64,000 nt of DNA from Corynebacterium kutscheri (GCF_000980835.1 NZ_CP011312.1:1054001-1118000), one strand, 5' to 3'. Counted from the first letter of the stretch, positions 46,010 to 55,334 are shown. Notes: a model not told the origin generated them from the letters alone. Numbers and translations are program-made.

Positions 46010-46115
46010 GACACAACCATACCCTAATGAGCACCCCATAAAATGGACATCCAAACCATTAATTCTCGCAGAAAAGACGCCTTTGAATCAATAGTTTCGA
46101 TAAAAACGCCTTTTT

Positions 46116-46170
46116 CTGGGGAAAACTCTTTCCAATAAGGGAAAGTTTTCCCCAGATTTTTTCTTTTTCC
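46116..46170 (+). terminator. Strong plus-strand terminator in the divergent arc/HNH region
   Basis: CTGGGGAAAACT…TTTCC and GGAAA…AGTTTTCCCCAG form a long stem, followed by ATTTTTTCTTTTT on the plus strand. No plus-strand gene is visible upstream of it (arc reads away on the minus strand from 46009). It either insulates the HNH gene, acts as an attenuator in its leader, or ends an unannotated short RNA. Confidence 0.8.
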
Positions 46171-46215
46171 GACTATCCCCTTGCACGATAAAACTCTATG
46201 GGAGAAGCTCAACTT

Positions 46216-47337
46216 ATGATGATCGACCAGCTAAGCCACATAGCACACCGCGGCATAGAACTTGCCCGTGAGCTTTTCGACGCTCAGCTAGCTACCGATC
46301 AGATTGCGCAGCTTTTTCGCGTTGATGTTACTACCGCAGGCAATTATCGGCGGGTTGCTGCAAAACTTTATGGGAAGTGCGCTTCTGACGACATAGAGTT
46401 TCGTCGTCAAGCAATTGAGCATGCGCGGTTATTGGAGCTAAGTATTGATGAGCTGGTGTTGATTAATCAGCAAGTAAACAAACTCGCTGTTGACATAGAG
46501 TACTCCCGCGAAAAGTTGCGCTTAGATATGATTCAGTTGGCGCACGGCAAGAATTTTTCTGAATTGTATGCAGCGTGCAAGAAGGAAGTTCGCGAGCATA
46601 ATATTAAAAGCAGCAAACCGCCGCGCAGTAGCGTTAAAGTGTCTAAAGGCGTTGATGAATACGGTATGCGCACGATTGTCGCAAGGCTTAACGACGAGGT
46701 TTTCCGCGCCTTTTTCAGTGAACTTGAACGCCTAACCGCTAGCGAATACGACCGTAGTTCTGGCCTAGATTACCGCCACGCTCGCGCCCAGGCGCTGCTG
46801 CGCATGTACTACAATAAGGCCACCTCTACCGATATTGGTGTGCACGTTATTATGACTGCGCGCGAACTTTTCGACGGTCTGAATCGTGACACCTATGCAC
46901 TTACTGATGGCAGCGTTATCTCCATAGATGCCATCCATGAACGAATTAAGGCGACCGGCTGGGTGGTTGTTTATGATGACGATACTCTCCTCCCCATAGA
47001 AGCAGCAGTTATTGAGCAACGTAGTACGAATAAGAAACAACGCCAAGCCTTGATCGGTCATACAACAGTCTGCGCCGCTCCTGGTTGTTTACTCGCTGTT
47101 AAATACGGTGGACAAGCACACCACATTATCGCGGCGAAAAATGGTGGGCCGACCTCGATCCCAAACTTAGTGATGCTGTGTCCGTACCACCATGGACAGG
47201 TTACTTCAGGTCATGCGACTGTAAGCATTAACGACGTTGGCGAATACGTATGGCAGTGTAATTATTCGAAACGAAAATCGATTAACCGTCCTGAAGTGAT
47301 TGAATTCTCTGGACACGAATTAGCTCGTGGCGCGTAA
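46216..47337 (+). CDS. DUF222/HNH endonuclease domain protein
   Basis: About 373 residues from ATG 46216, chosen for GGGAGAAG eight bases upstream; the ATG at 46198 lies inside that context and is less likely. The N-terminal helical region is DUF222-like. The C-terminal HNH motif reads CAAPGCLLAVKYGGQAHHIIAAKNGGPTS… (split) PNLVMLCPYHHGQV (about 285-330), with metal-binding histidines and flanking cysteines. Proteins of this 13E12-like type are numerous and variable in actinobacteria and often sit at genome-plasticity points. The role here is unknown. It lies between arc and trmI, which in C. glutamicum are adjacent from memory. Confidence 0.85.
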   Translation: MMIDQLSHIAHRGIELARELFDAQLATDQIAQLFRVDVTTAGNYRRVAAKLYGKCASDDIEFRRQAIEHARLLELSIDELVLINQQVNKLAVDIEYSREKLRLDMIQLAHGKNFSELYAACKKEVREHNIKSSKPPRSSVKVSKGVDEYGMRTIVARLNDEVFRAFFSELERLTASEYDRSSGLDYRHARAQALLRMYYNKATSTDIGVHVIMTARELFDGLNRDTYALTDGSVISIDAIHERIKATGWVVVYDDDTLLPIEAAVIEQRSTNKKQRQALIGHTTVCAAPGCLLAVKYGGQAHHIIAAKNGGPTSIPNLVMLCPYHHGQVTSGHATVSINDVGEYVWQCNYSKRKSINRPEVIEFSGHELARGA

Positions 47338-47375
47338 AATCCTTTTATGCGCCTAAGCCTGCGTTCCTGAAAAGA

Positions 47376-47401
47376 AAACCCAGCTCTATGTGGCTGGGTT
47401 T
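47376..47401. terminator. Terminator between the HNH gene and trmI
   Basis: AAACCCAGC and GCTGGGTTT enclose TCTATGTG. It stands between converging genes that end at 47337 and 47407. Confidence 0.8.
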
Positions 47402-47406
47402 CGCTT

Positions 47407-48243
47407 TTATTTCCGGGCACGTCGTTGCGGACGAGGCGGAGTAACGCCATCGGCAAGCCTGCGTGTCCAAATAAGAAACGCGGTGTGAGCATTCATGCGG
47501 TGCTCTGGCCGGGTGGCTAGGCCTTCGACTCGCCACTCGCGTACCAACGATTCCCAGGCGCGCGGTTCAGTGAAGCACTGCTGTTCGCGGATTCCCTCCA
47601 TAACCTTCATAAGTTGTGGAACAGTAGCCACATAGGTCATGAAAACGCCGCCAGGTAGCAGAAGTTCTTTGACAGTACGTAGACATTCCCACGGCTCCAG
47701 CATGTCGAGGATAATCCTGTCCACGGGGCCGTCTATGTCGTGAAGCGTGACCTCTTTGAGATCCCCCAACCGCGGACTCCAATTTTGTGGCCGCCCACCG
47801 AAGTATTCATCGACATTCGATTCTGCGTACGCTAAGTGATCTTCACGAATCTCATAGGAGATAACTTCGCCTTGCTCGCCGACAGCGCGCAACAACGACA
47901 TAGACAATGCGCCCGATCCAGCACCAGCTTCAAGCACTCGTGCGCCGGGAAAAATATCGCCTTCAACAAGAATTTGTGCTGAGTCTTTGGGGTAGATTAC
48001 TGCAGCGCCACGCGGCATGGATAGCACATGGTCGACAAGCAAGTGGCGGAAACAAAGATAGTCAGCGCCTTGATCAGACTTAACGACGGTTCCCTCGTGC
48101 GCACCGATGATGTCATCATGGTTGATTGCGCCCTTGTGAGTGAAATACTTTTCGCCCGCAACGAGAACAATTGTTGCGTGCCGACGCTTCTGATCAGTTA
48201 ACTGAACGCGGTCGCCCGCTTGGAAAGGTCCGGAATATGCCAT
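47407..48243 (-). CDS. trmI: tRNA (adenine-58-N1)-methyltransferase TrmI
   Basis: 278 residues. An N-terminal beta domain (YSGPFQAGDRVQLTDQK, KYFTHKGAINHDDIIG) is followed by a SAM domain with motif I VLEAGAGSGALSMSLLRAVG (about 96-115) and DRIILDMLEPWE (catalytic Asp). It methylates A58 of the T-loop in tRNA. It ends in a basic tail (PRPQRRARK). It starts 6 bases after the M18 aminopeptidase stop. Confidence 0.95.
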   Translation of the reverse strand: MAYSGPFQAGDRVQLTDQKRRHATIVLVAGEKYFTHKGAINHDDIIGAHEGTVVKSDQGADYLCFRHLLVDHVLSMPRGAAVIYPKDSAQILVEGDIFPGARVLEAGAGSGALSMSLLRAVGEQGEVISYEIREDHLAYAESNVDEYFGGRPQNWSPRLGDLKEVTLHDIDGPVDRIILDMLEPWECLRTVKELLLPGGVFMTYVATVPQLMKVMEGIREQQCFTEPRAWESLVREWRVEGLATRPEHRMNAHTAFLIWTRRLADGVTPPRPQRRARK

Positions 48244-48249
48244 AGAGAT

Positions 48250-49608
48250 TTACCCTATCAGGTACGCGTGGAGAACCCGCATGAGCTGTTCTAAATCAAC
48301 CGTGCTGGCAAGCTCGCGGGCAGAATGCATACTTAGCAACGGTATTCCAACGTCTACGGTAGGAATACCTAAACGTGTGGCCGTGATTGGCCCAATTGTC
48401 GAACCACACGGCATATCATTATTACCAACGAAAACTTGACTAGTGATGCCTGCATTACGGCACATCCTTATCCATAGAGATTCGGTTTCTGTGTTAGAGG
48501 CGTAGCGCTGGTTGGCGTTAATCTTTAGTACCGGCCCTTGGCCTAGCAACGGATAATTATGGGCGTCGTGACGCTCTGTGTAGTTGGGGTGGATTGAGTG
48601 CGCAGCATCTGCGGAAATACAGCTTGAACGCGCATACATTCTATGTAGGTCATCGGGGGTCGCGCCAAGAGCAAAAGCAGTGCGCTCTAACACATCCTGA
48701 AGAATCGGCCCGGCTGCCCCAGTGGTAGAAGTGGAGCCAATTTCTTCGTGGTCGAAAAGCGCAAGAACCAGAATATCGTTAGAAGCGTGGTTATCGATAA
48801 GCGAATCCTGGGTAGCACTGATCAGCGCTTGCACACCGGGATACACGCTAGAAAGATTATCGAGCCGCCCACTAGCTAGCAACGTAGAATCCGCACCGAA
48901 AATTTCACCAGGTTGAGCGTCTACCGTGATCAGATCATGGCTAATAATCGACGGAAACTCTATGTCGGCAGAGGCGGCGACGATTTCTAGAATATGTGTT
49001 CTCTCATCACCCACCGCATAGATTGGCTGGGTATGCAGCTGACGTTTCAGGCTAAGTGAGGTGTTGGCTTCGCGATCAAGGTGAATGGCAAGCGTTGGGA
49101 TGCGCAGAATCGGCGGGGTGGTTACGAGCCGGGTGGTACCGTCGTTAAGTCCGATTTTTCCGGCGAGAACAAGTTCGCGATCAAACCACGTGTGTAGGAT
49201 TGGTCCCCCATAGACTTCGACGGCGGCCTGTTGCCATCCTGCGGTAGTGAAGCTGGCGTTGTGCTTTAGTTTGAATCCAGGTGAATCGTTGTGTGCCCCG
49301 ATGATGCGAAAACCTGATTCCGGGGATGCCGTGGCAGGCACAAACCATGCCATTAAGGCGCCGCCACGCACAATAAAATGTCCACCAGGGGTTGCCTGCC
49401 ATGGGTCAGTTTCTTTGCGACGGATAAAACCTGCCGCTTCAAGAAGTTCCGCAGCCGACTCGGCGGCATGGAAGCTACTGGGAGAACTAGCTACAAAGTT
49501 AATGAAATCGTAGGCGTTGGCTTCCCTGCGTTCGGATTGGGAGGCATTTTCGCTATCGGCACCGATATGTGCCTGGGGAGCGATAACAGTTGGGGGTGTC
49601 TCTTTCAT
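48250..49608 (-). CDS. M18-family metallo-aminopeptidase
   Basis: 452 residues. Metal ligands are visible in RIIGAHNDSPGFKLK (His), LALFDHEEIGSTSTTGA (Asp/Glu pair) and GIPLLSMHSARE (His near the C-terminus). GNNDMPCGSTIGP is the M18 signature region. It removes N-terminal residues, typically acidic ones, from peptides in the cytosol. The protein carries about 30 extra N-terminal residues rich in Ala/Glu. The start ATG is at 49608. Operon with trmI. Confidence 0.93.
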   Translation of the reverse strand: MKETPPTVIAPQAHIGADSENASQSERREANAYDFINFVASSPSSFHAAESAAELLEAAGFIRRKETDPWQATPGGHFIVRGGALMAWFVPATASPESGFRIIGAHNDSPGFKLKHNASFTTAGWQQAAVEVYGGPILHTWFDRELVLAGKIGLNDGTTRLVTTPPILRIPTLAIHLDREANTSLSLKRQLHTQPIYAVGDERTHILEIVAASADIEFPSIISHDLITVDAQPGEIFGADSTLLASGRLDNLSSVYPGVQALISATQDSLIDNHASNDILVLALFDHEEIGSTSTTGAAGPILQDVLERTAFALGATPDDLHRMYARSSCISADAAHSIHPNYTERHDAHNYPLLGQGPVLKINANQRYASNTETESLWIRMCRNAGITSQVFVGNNDMPCGSTIGPITATRLGIPTVDVGIPLLSMHSARELASTVDLEQLMRVLHAYLIG

Positions 49609-49674
49609 AGAGTTAACACTAGGCGCAAACTCTATGTAGGGAGGTATGCGACGTGCGCTATGCTGTGAGCTGTT

Positions 49675-50472
49675 ATGTCAGCAAAAAATATTGCCCTATC
49701 TCCTTCTCGTGCCAGTGACTATAAGCAGTGCCCGTTGTTATATCGCTTCCGCGCCATAGATAAATTGCCGGAGCCGTCGACGGTGGCGCAGGTTAAAGGA
49801 ACGCTGGTGCACGCGTGTTTGGAGGATATGCACGGTTGGTCGCGTGATCAGCGAACTTATCCGGCAGCGGTTAAGCGTTTGAAACCTAATTGGGCGGCGA
49901 TGACTGCTAAGGATCCGTCGTTAGTTGAGCTGGTTCCACAAGAACAGACCTATGATTTTCTTGTGGAATGCCGTGAGCTGATCAAGGGGTATTTCCAGAT
50001 GGAGAACCCGCAGGGCTTTGACGCACATAAGTGTGAGATGTATGTCGATACGCGCTTGCCTAATGGTGTGCCGGTGCGCGGGTTCATAGATCGGGTGGAC
50101 ATTGCCCCGACTGGTGAGGTGCGTGTAGTCGATTATAAGACCGGTAAGAAGCCTCTGCCGCGCTATTCCGATTCTGCTAAATTTCAGATGCGTTTTTATG
50201 CGTTGGTGTATTGGCGCTTGTTCGGCACGATTCCTACCCAGCTGCGCTTGATGTATCTTAAGGTGCTGGATTCTATGTTTTTAGCGCCTTCACGCGAGGA
50301 ATTAGAATACTTTGAGCGCGATTTGGGTGATTTATGGGAAAAGATTCTTAGCGACGGTCGTTCCGGGAATTTTCGCCCCAAAACCTCAAAACTATGCGGC
50401 TGGTGTCCGCACAAAACTCTATGTCCAGAGTTTGGCGGTCAGCCACCGGCATACCCCGGCTGGCCCACATAG
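49675..50472 (+). CDS. RecB-family PD-(D/E)XK nuclease with Fe–S cluster cysteines
   Basis: 265 residues. SPSRASDYKQCPLLYRFRAIDKL at the N-terminus has the first cysteine, VRGFIDRVDIAPTGEVRVVDYKTGKK contains the nuclease motif (Asp … Asp-Tyr-Lys), and the C-terminal LCGWCPHKTLCPEF gives C-X2-C-X5-C. This is the iron–sulfur staple of AddB/Cas4-like nucleases. It stands alone, with no cas genes or helicase beside it, so a role in DNA repair is more likely than CRISPR adaptation. A terminator shared with fhs follows. Confidence 0.9.
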   Translation: MSAKNIALSPSRASDYKQCPLLYRFRAIDKLPEPSTVAQVKGTLVHACLEDMHGWSRDQRTYPAAVKRLKPNWAAMTAKDPSLVELVPQEQTYDFLVECRELIKGYFQMENPQGFDAHKCEMYVDTRLPNGVPVRGFIDRVDIAPTGEVRVVDYKTGKKPLPRYSDSAKFQMRFYALVYWRLFGTIPTQLRLMYLKVLDSMFLAPSREELEYFERDLGDLWEKILSDGRSGNFRPKTSKLCGWCPHKTLCPEFGGQPPAYPGWPT

Positions 50473-50474
50473 AA

Positions 50475-50504
50475 AAAACGCACCGTCATAAGACGGTGCG
50501 TTTT
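50475..50504. terminator. Bidirectional terminator between the RecB-like gene and fhs
   Basis: AAAACGCACCGTC and GACGGTGCGTTTT are perfectly complementary around ATAA. It lies between converging genes. Confidence 0.92.
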
Positions 50505-50514
50505 ATTATTGGGT

Positions 50515-52170
50515 TTAGAACAATCCGGTGATCTTAGAATCTTTTATCGCGATTTTTTCTGCAGCCGGTATTTTAGGTAGACCTGGCATGGTCATGACAT
50601 CGCCAGTGAGTGCGACAATGAAACCAGAGCCAATGCGCGGCAGGAGTTGCCGAACATGTAGGGTGTGGCCTTCGGCGGCACCTAAAGCAGTAGGGTCATC
50701 GCTAAATGAATATTGTGTCTTAGAGATGCATACCGGTAGCGTGCCCCAGCCATTTTTTTCTATGTAGGCGAGATCGGTCAGCGCTTGTTTACTTAAGTGC
50801 ACGTCTTTTGCTCGGTAGATCTCGGTGGCGATGCGAGTAATCGAGGCGAGTAGGCCTTTGTTTGTGTCATAGAGTTGTGTGGAATCGGTAGCAGTGTCGA
50901 CGACCGCGCTAACGGTATCGGCAAGCTCAAGTGCGCCTTGTCCACCATGTGCCCAGACATCGCAAGCAACAAGTTGTACTCCGTAGTTTTGTGCCCAATT
51001 GTGCATCCAGGCGATTTCTTCTTCGGTATCAGTGGTGAAACGGTTGAGTGCAATAACTGGTGTGACTCCGAATTTACGTACATTAGTTACATGTCGTTCG
51101 AGATTGACAATGCCGTCGCTGAGCGCTGAGAGGTTTTCGCTGGTGAGCTCGGCACGGTCTTGGCCGCCGTTGTACTTTAGGCTACGAATCGTTGCGACGA
51201 TAACCGCGCAAGAAACATTGAGTTTGCCAGCACGAGCTTTAATATCAAAGAATTTTTCAGCCCCGAGATCCGAGCCAAAGCCAGCTTCGGTAAGTACGAT
51301 ATCGGCAAAGGTTAGTGCTGTTTGGGTGGCGATAAGTGAGTTGCAACCGTGAGCGATATTGCCAAACGGTCCCCCATGGACAAATGCTGGGGTACCGCCG
51401 AGTGTTTGCACCAGGTTAGGATTGATGGCTTCTTTCATAAGTGCGGTCAAGGCACCTTGGGCATTAATATCGGCGGCGGTGACTGGGTTGCCGTCGAGGT
51501 CTTGGGCGATAACGATAGCACCAATACGTTCTTCGAGATCATTGAGGTCTTGGGCAAGACACAGAATCGCCATAATTTCGCTGGCGGCGGTAATAGTAAA
51601 ACCGGTTTCGGTAGGTACACCGTGGGCTTTACCACCTAGACCTGTGACCACATGGCGTAGTGAGCGGTCATTGACATCGAGGCAACGTTGCCATGAGATG
51701 CGGCGAACGTCGATACGCTTGGCGTTGCCTTGGTGGATGTGATTATCAATTAATGCGGCAAGTGTATTGGTGGCAGCAGTAATTGCATGGAAATCGCCAG
51801 TGAAATGTAGGTTAATGTCTTCCATGGGGACGATTTGTGCATAACCACCACCGGCAGCGCCGCCTTTAATACCCATTACTGGTCCGAGGGAGGGTTCACG
51901 AAGTGCAACGATCGTATTTCGTCCACGGTTGCGTAGCGCGTCGGCAAGCCCAATGAGTACAGTAGATTTGCCCTCGCCGGCTGGTGTTGGCGACATACCG
52001 GTAACGAGCACTAGTTTGCCATTGTTGTGTCGGTCAAAACGAGTGATGTCGATTTTTGCCTTGGCTGCTCCATAAGGGATAACCGCGTCATCGGGAATAC
52101 CAGCGCGTTGGGCTATCTCAGTAATGGGTTCAAGGGTATGGGCTTGGGCGATTTCGATGTCAGTAGGCAT
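50515..52170 (-). CDS. fhs: Formate–tetrahydrofolate ligase
   Basis: 551 residues. The ATP loop is TGMSPTPAGEGKSTVLIGLADAL (about 58-80, with PAGEGKST), and EPSLGPVMGIKGGAAGGGYAQ plus HGGPFGNIAHGCNS are family blocks. The reaction is formate + ATP + tetrahydrofolate to 10-formyl-tetrahydrofolate, feeding purine synthesis and the methyl cycle. From memory, not all corynebacteria carry it in this position. The start ATG 52170 has AAGGAGAAAG upstream. An aspA terminator precedes it. Confidence 0.97.
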   Translation of the reverse strand: MPTDIEIAQAHTLEPITEIAQRAGIPDDAVIPYGAAKAKIDITRFDRHNNGKLVLVTGMSPTPAGEGKSTVLIGLADALRNRGRNTIVALREPSLGPVMGIKGGAAGGGYAQIVPMEDINLHFTGDFHAITAATNTLAALIDNHIHQGNAKRIDVRRISWQRCLDVNDRSLRHVVTGLGGKAHGVPTETGFTITAASEIMAILCLAQDLNDLEERIGAIVIAQDLDGNPVTAADINAQGALTALMKEAINPNLVQTLGGTPAFVHGGPFGNIAHGCNSLIATQTALTFADIVLTEAGFGSDLGAEKFFDIKARAGKLNVSCAVIVATIRSLKYNGGQDRAELTSENLSALSDGIVNLERHVTNVRKFGVTPVIALNRFTTDTEEEIAWMHNWAQNYGVQLVACDVWAHGGQGALELADTVSAVVDTATDSTQLYDTNKGLLASITRIATEIYRAKDVHLSKQALTDLAYIEKNGWGTLPVCISKTQYSFSDDPTALGAAEGHTLHVRQLLPRIGSGFIVALTGDVMTMPGLPKIPAAEKIAIKDSKITGLF

Positions 52171-52202
52171 GATCTTTCTCCTTAATACGTAGAGTTGAAA
52201 AA

Positions 52203-52232
52203 TACCCCAGTACCAAAGATGGTACTGGGGTA
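52203..52232 (-). terminator. Terminator of aspA
   Basis: TACCCCAGTACC and GGTACTGGGGTA flank AAAGAT, and TATTTTTC follows on the minus strand. It lies 8 bases after the aspA stop. Confidence 0.93.
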
Positions 52233-52240
52233 AGTTGGTT

Positions 52241-53755
52241 TTAGGAGTCTAGATGCAGCGTGCCTCGAAAGACCGGATGCATGAGGTTTTCGGTGCTGAG
52301 TACTTGGTCGAGTGTGGCTTGATCAAGAAGACCTTTTTCAAGTACTAGCTCTCGAACACTGCGGCCAGTATCTGCGGCTTCTTTGCCGATAAGATCCCCA
52401 TTGTGGTGTCCGATAAACGGGTTAAGGTAGGTGACAATACCGATTGAGTTTTCCACATAAGCGCGGCAGACATCGGCGTTTGCGGTGATGCCAACGACGC
52501 ATTTTTCGCGCAGGGCGTCGGCGGCATTTCCTAGAATACGAATTGATTCAAATAGTGCTTCGGCGATAACTGGTTCCATGACGTTAAGCTGTAGTTGTCC
52601 TGCTTCAGCTGCCATAGTAACGGTGAGATCATTGCCGAAAACTTTGAAGCAAACTTGGTTGACTACCTCAGGAATAACTGGGTTGACCTTGGCCGGCATG
52701 ATTGAAGAACCAGCTTGGCGTGGTGGCAGGTTAATTTCATGTAAACCAGCGGTTGGTCCAGAGGAAAGCAAACGCAAGTCATTACAGATCTTGGAGAGCT
52801 TCATCGCGGCGCGTTTGACTGCGGAATGTGCCAAAACATAAGCGCCGGTATCGCTGGTAGCTTCGATGAGGTCGCGGGCAGACTTAATATCAAGTCCGGT
52901 GACTTCACTGAGGCTAGCAGTTACTTGGTGTCGGTACCCGGCAGGGGTGTTAAGGCCGGTGCCAATTGCAGTGGCACCAAGGTTGATCTCTAGGAGTCGA
53001 TCAGCGGCGGTGCGCAAAATGGTTTGTTCTTCGGCGAGATTATGCGCAAAGGCCATAAACTCCTCGCCTAGGGTCATTGGCACAGCGTCTTGGAGCTGGG
53101 TGCGCCCCATCTTGAGGATGTCGACAAATTCCTGGCTCTTATCGCGGAAGGAGGCTTGTAGAGCGTCGATCTGCTGGATAAGGGTGTCGATGCTTGCATA
53201 AACACCGAGACGGAAACCCGTTGGATAGGAGTCGTTGGTGGACTGGCTCATATTGACATCATCATTAGGGTTGATGATGTGATAAGCGCCCTTGGGCTCG
53301 CCGAGATGTTCTAGTGCTAAGTTGGCAATGACTTCGTTGGTATTCATATTGACTGAAGTACCGGCGCCACCTTGGAAAACATCGATCGGGAATTGATCCA
53401 TGCAGCGACCTTCATTCAGAATCTGATCGCATGCCCACACAATAGCCTTGCTTTTTTCTGCTGGCAGAGTATGTAGGCGTCGATTGGCAAGAGCCGCTGC
53501 CTTTTTGACTTGAACCATGCCGCGGATGAACTCAGGTACCTGGTTGATGGTGGTACGAGAGATCTGGAAGTTATCCATGGCGCGTAGGGTGTGCACACCG
53601 TAGTAGACATTATCGGGAACATAGATTTCACCGAGAAGATCTTCTTCGATACGGAAACCCTTTTTGGGTTTCAAAGTTGTTTCTTTGATCTGTGCAAGGG
53701 TTGGGTCTTCGGCAACTGGGGTGTCAGTTTTGTCGGTTTTGGTTGGTTTTGCCAT
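52241..53755 (-). CDS. aspA: Aspartate ammonia-lyase (aspartase)
   Basis: 504 residues. [15 protein letters not shown] is the fumarase/aspartase signature loop; [29 protein letters not shown] and [17 protein letters not shown] are further active-site regions. It converts aspartate to fumarate and ammonia. The N-terminus carries a polar extension of about 30 residues ([15 protein letters not shown]…), also seen in C. glutamicum aspartase from memory. ATG 53755 has AGAGGTG upstream. The next gene upstream is a Dcu-type carrier, so the pair would exchange aspartate or fumarate across the membrane. Confidence 0.95.
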   Translation of the reverse strand: MAKPTKTDKTDTPVAEDPTLAQIKETTLKPKKGFRIEEDLLGEIYVPDNVYYGVHTLRAMDNFQISRTTINQVPEFIRGMVQVKKAAALANRRLHTLPAEKSKAIVWACDQILNEGRCMDQFPIDVFQGGAGTSVNMNTNEVIANLALEHLGEPKGAYHIINPNDDVNMSQSTNDSYPTGFRLGVYASIDTLIQQIDALQASFRDKSQEFVDILKMGRTQLQDAVPMTLGEEFMAFAHNLAEEQTILRTAADRLLEINLGATAIGTGLNTPAGYRHQVTASLSEVTGLDIKSARDLIEATSDTGAYVLAHSAVKRAAMKLSKICNDLRLLSSGPTAGLHEINLPPRQAGSSIMPAKVNPVIPEVVNQVCFKVFGNDLTVTMAAEAGQLQLNVMEPVIAEALFESIRILGNAADALREKCVVGITANADVCRAYVENSIGIVTYLNPFIGHHNGDLIGKEAADTGRSVRELVLEKGLLDQATLDQVLSTENLMHPVFRGTLHLDS

Positions 53756-53822
53756 AGTTACACCTCTTTGTATGAGATAGTTGTTTTTCTCTTTTAAAAG
53801 TAGCGGAATTTTAGGGTGAAAA

Positions 53823-53838
53823 ATGCGTTCATACGCAT
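53823..53838. promoter_or_regulatory. Inverted repeat ATGCGT…ACGCAT in the aspA promoter region
   Basis: Six-base arms around TCAT, 68-83 bases upstream of the aspA ATG in the 216-base gap between aspA and the Dcu gene. A weak GTTTTG…CAAAAC hairpin near 53938-53957 may end the Dcu transcript. Neither can be tied to a known regulator. Confidence 0.35.
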
Positions 53839-53971
53839 AAATAAACCTTTCGCAAAGATATGTGATTTTCTAACACCATGAACAGCAGCGATATAGGTGT
53901 GATATTTTTCCCTTAGACCCGTATAGGGGTAGACAGTGTTTTGGTTTGGTCAAAACTACTGCCTGAAATTT

Positions 53972-55279
53972 TTAGATCAGCACAGTTCCTAATGCAAAAG
54001 CCAGCGCAACGCTGATAGCAATACATAGTGTGCCTGGAACAAGGAATGGGTGGTTAAAGACAGCTTTACCAATTTGGGTTGAACCGGTGTCATCCATTTC
54101 TACTGCAGCGAGCAAGGTTGGATAGGTTGGGAGGATGAACAAGGCGGAGACTGCGGAGAAGCTGGCAACGGCAGTAAGTGGGGAAACACCAATTGCTAGT
54201 GCTGCTGGGATAAGTGCTTTAGCTGTTGCAGATTGGCTATACAGTAGAGCAGCAGCAAAGAAGAGCACAATTGCTAATAACCATGGATAGTCGCCAAGAA
54301 TTGTTGAAGAGAAACCCTTAATGTCTTCGATGTAGTGGTTAATTAAGGTTGTGCCTAACCATGCAACACCGAGTACACAGATGCAGGCAGACATGCCGGA
54401 ACGGAATACTTGGGTGTTAAGAATTTCGGCGGCGGGAATTTTGCAGGCTAATACAGTGATGGTAGCGGCAGTAAGCATAACGGCCATGATTGCTTCATTG
54501 CGTGGTAGGGCTGGATCAGTGATAAGACCAATTTGATCAGAAATCAAAGTGGCGTACACCATCACTGCAACGATAGCGAAAAGGAAGATAAGGACTGAAT
54601 TTTTTGCCTGGCGAGTAGGAACATAAGTGCTTGCCCCCATTGGGTTAGCAACCAATCCGGCAGCTTTTCGCTCCAGATAGATAGGATCTTTGTCAAGGTC
54701 TTTTCCGAGACGGTTAGATAGCCATGCGGTAGGGAAAATTGCCAAGAATGTAGACAAGATCATAATGGCTAGGAATGAAAGGTAGCCAACTCCTAGTGGT
54801 TCTAAAACGCTAGCCATAAATACCACGGCGGCTGAGATTGGAGAGGCACAGATGGCAAGCTGGGAAGAAACGACCGCAACTGATAGCGGACGAGATGGAC
54901 GAACCCCAGATTCTTTAGAAACCTCAACGATCACTGGCAAGGTAGAGAATGCGGTATGGCCCGTGCCTGCGAAAAGGGTCATTAAATAAGTGACTACTGG
55001 GGCTACGTACGTAATGTATTTAGGATTTTTGCGTAGTGCTTTTTCGCTTAGGTAAACAAGGTAGTCCATGCCACCGGCGCGTTGCATAGCGGCAATAGCT
55101 GCGATAACAGCCATGATGATGCCAATAACATCAAATGGAATATCGTCACGGGTAACAGGTACGCCGAAAATGCCGAGTGCAAGTACACCCAGTCCGCCGG
55201 CAAAACCGATTGCAATGGAGCCTAGTCGTGCGCCGAGAATGATCGCGGCTAAAACGATAAAGATATGTATGAGTGCCAT
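53972..55279 (-). CDS. Dcu-family anaerobic C4-dicarboxylate transporter
   Basis: 435 residues, about eleven hydrophobic segments. GTGHTAFSTLPVIVEVSKE, RPSRPLSVAVVSSQLAICASPISAA and SQSATAKALIPAALAIG are characteristic of DcuA/DcuB. These carriers exchange aspartate, malate or fumarate for succinate during fumarate respiration. It lies 216 bases upstream of aspA on the same strand. The pairing with aspartase supports aspartate as a substrate. DcuA versus DcuB cannot be decided from the sequence. Confidence 0.92.
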   Translation of the reverse strand: MALIHIFIVLAAIILGARLGSIAIGFAGGLGVLALGIFGVPVTRDDIPFDVIGIIMAVIAAIAAMQRAGGMDYLVYLSEKALRKNPKYITYVAPVVTYLMTLFAGTGHTAFSTLPVIVEVSKESGVRPSRPLSVAVVSSQLAICASPISAAVVFMASVLEPLGVGYLSFLAIMILSTFLAIFPTAWLSNRLGKDLDKDPIYLERKAAGLVANPMGASTYVPTRQAKNSVLIFLFAIVAVMVYATLISDQIGLITDPALPRNEAIMAVMLTAATITVLACKIPAAEILNTQVFRSGMSACICVLGVAWLGTTLINHYIEDIKGFSSTILGDYPWLLAIVLFFAAALLYSQSATAKALIPAALAIGVSPLTAVASFSAVSALFILPTYPTLLAAVEMDDTGSTQIGKAVFNHPFLVPGTLCIAISVALAFALGTVLI

Positions 55280-55334
55280 GAGTGGTTTTACCCCTTTAAG
55301 GTTGAATAAGAATTCTTTTTAATAGTGCAAGAGA

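Larger units (their letters stand above)
46190..50875. repeat. Cluster of the short word ACTCTATG / CATAGAGT
   Basis: Exact copies stand at 46193, 46392, 46494, 48957, 49606, 49629, 50416 and 50868 (both orientations, found by eye). They lie in coding as well as intergenic DNA. An 8-mer is expected about 0.14 times in this length on both strands. Many copies extend to AACTCTATGTC. Outside this stretch I found only 32632 and 41509. The function is unknown. Confidence 0.6.

Noticed and set aside
49675..50472. Cas4 (CRISPR adaptation nuclease)
   Set aside because: The cysteine and nuclease motifs fit, but there is no CRISPR array or other cas gene in the window; the RecB-like label is safer.
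44432..50472. A horizontally acquired island judged by GC content
   Set aside because: Sampled lines vary from about 45% to 53% GC here and similarly elsewhere (43% to 57%), so composition alone does not support it.
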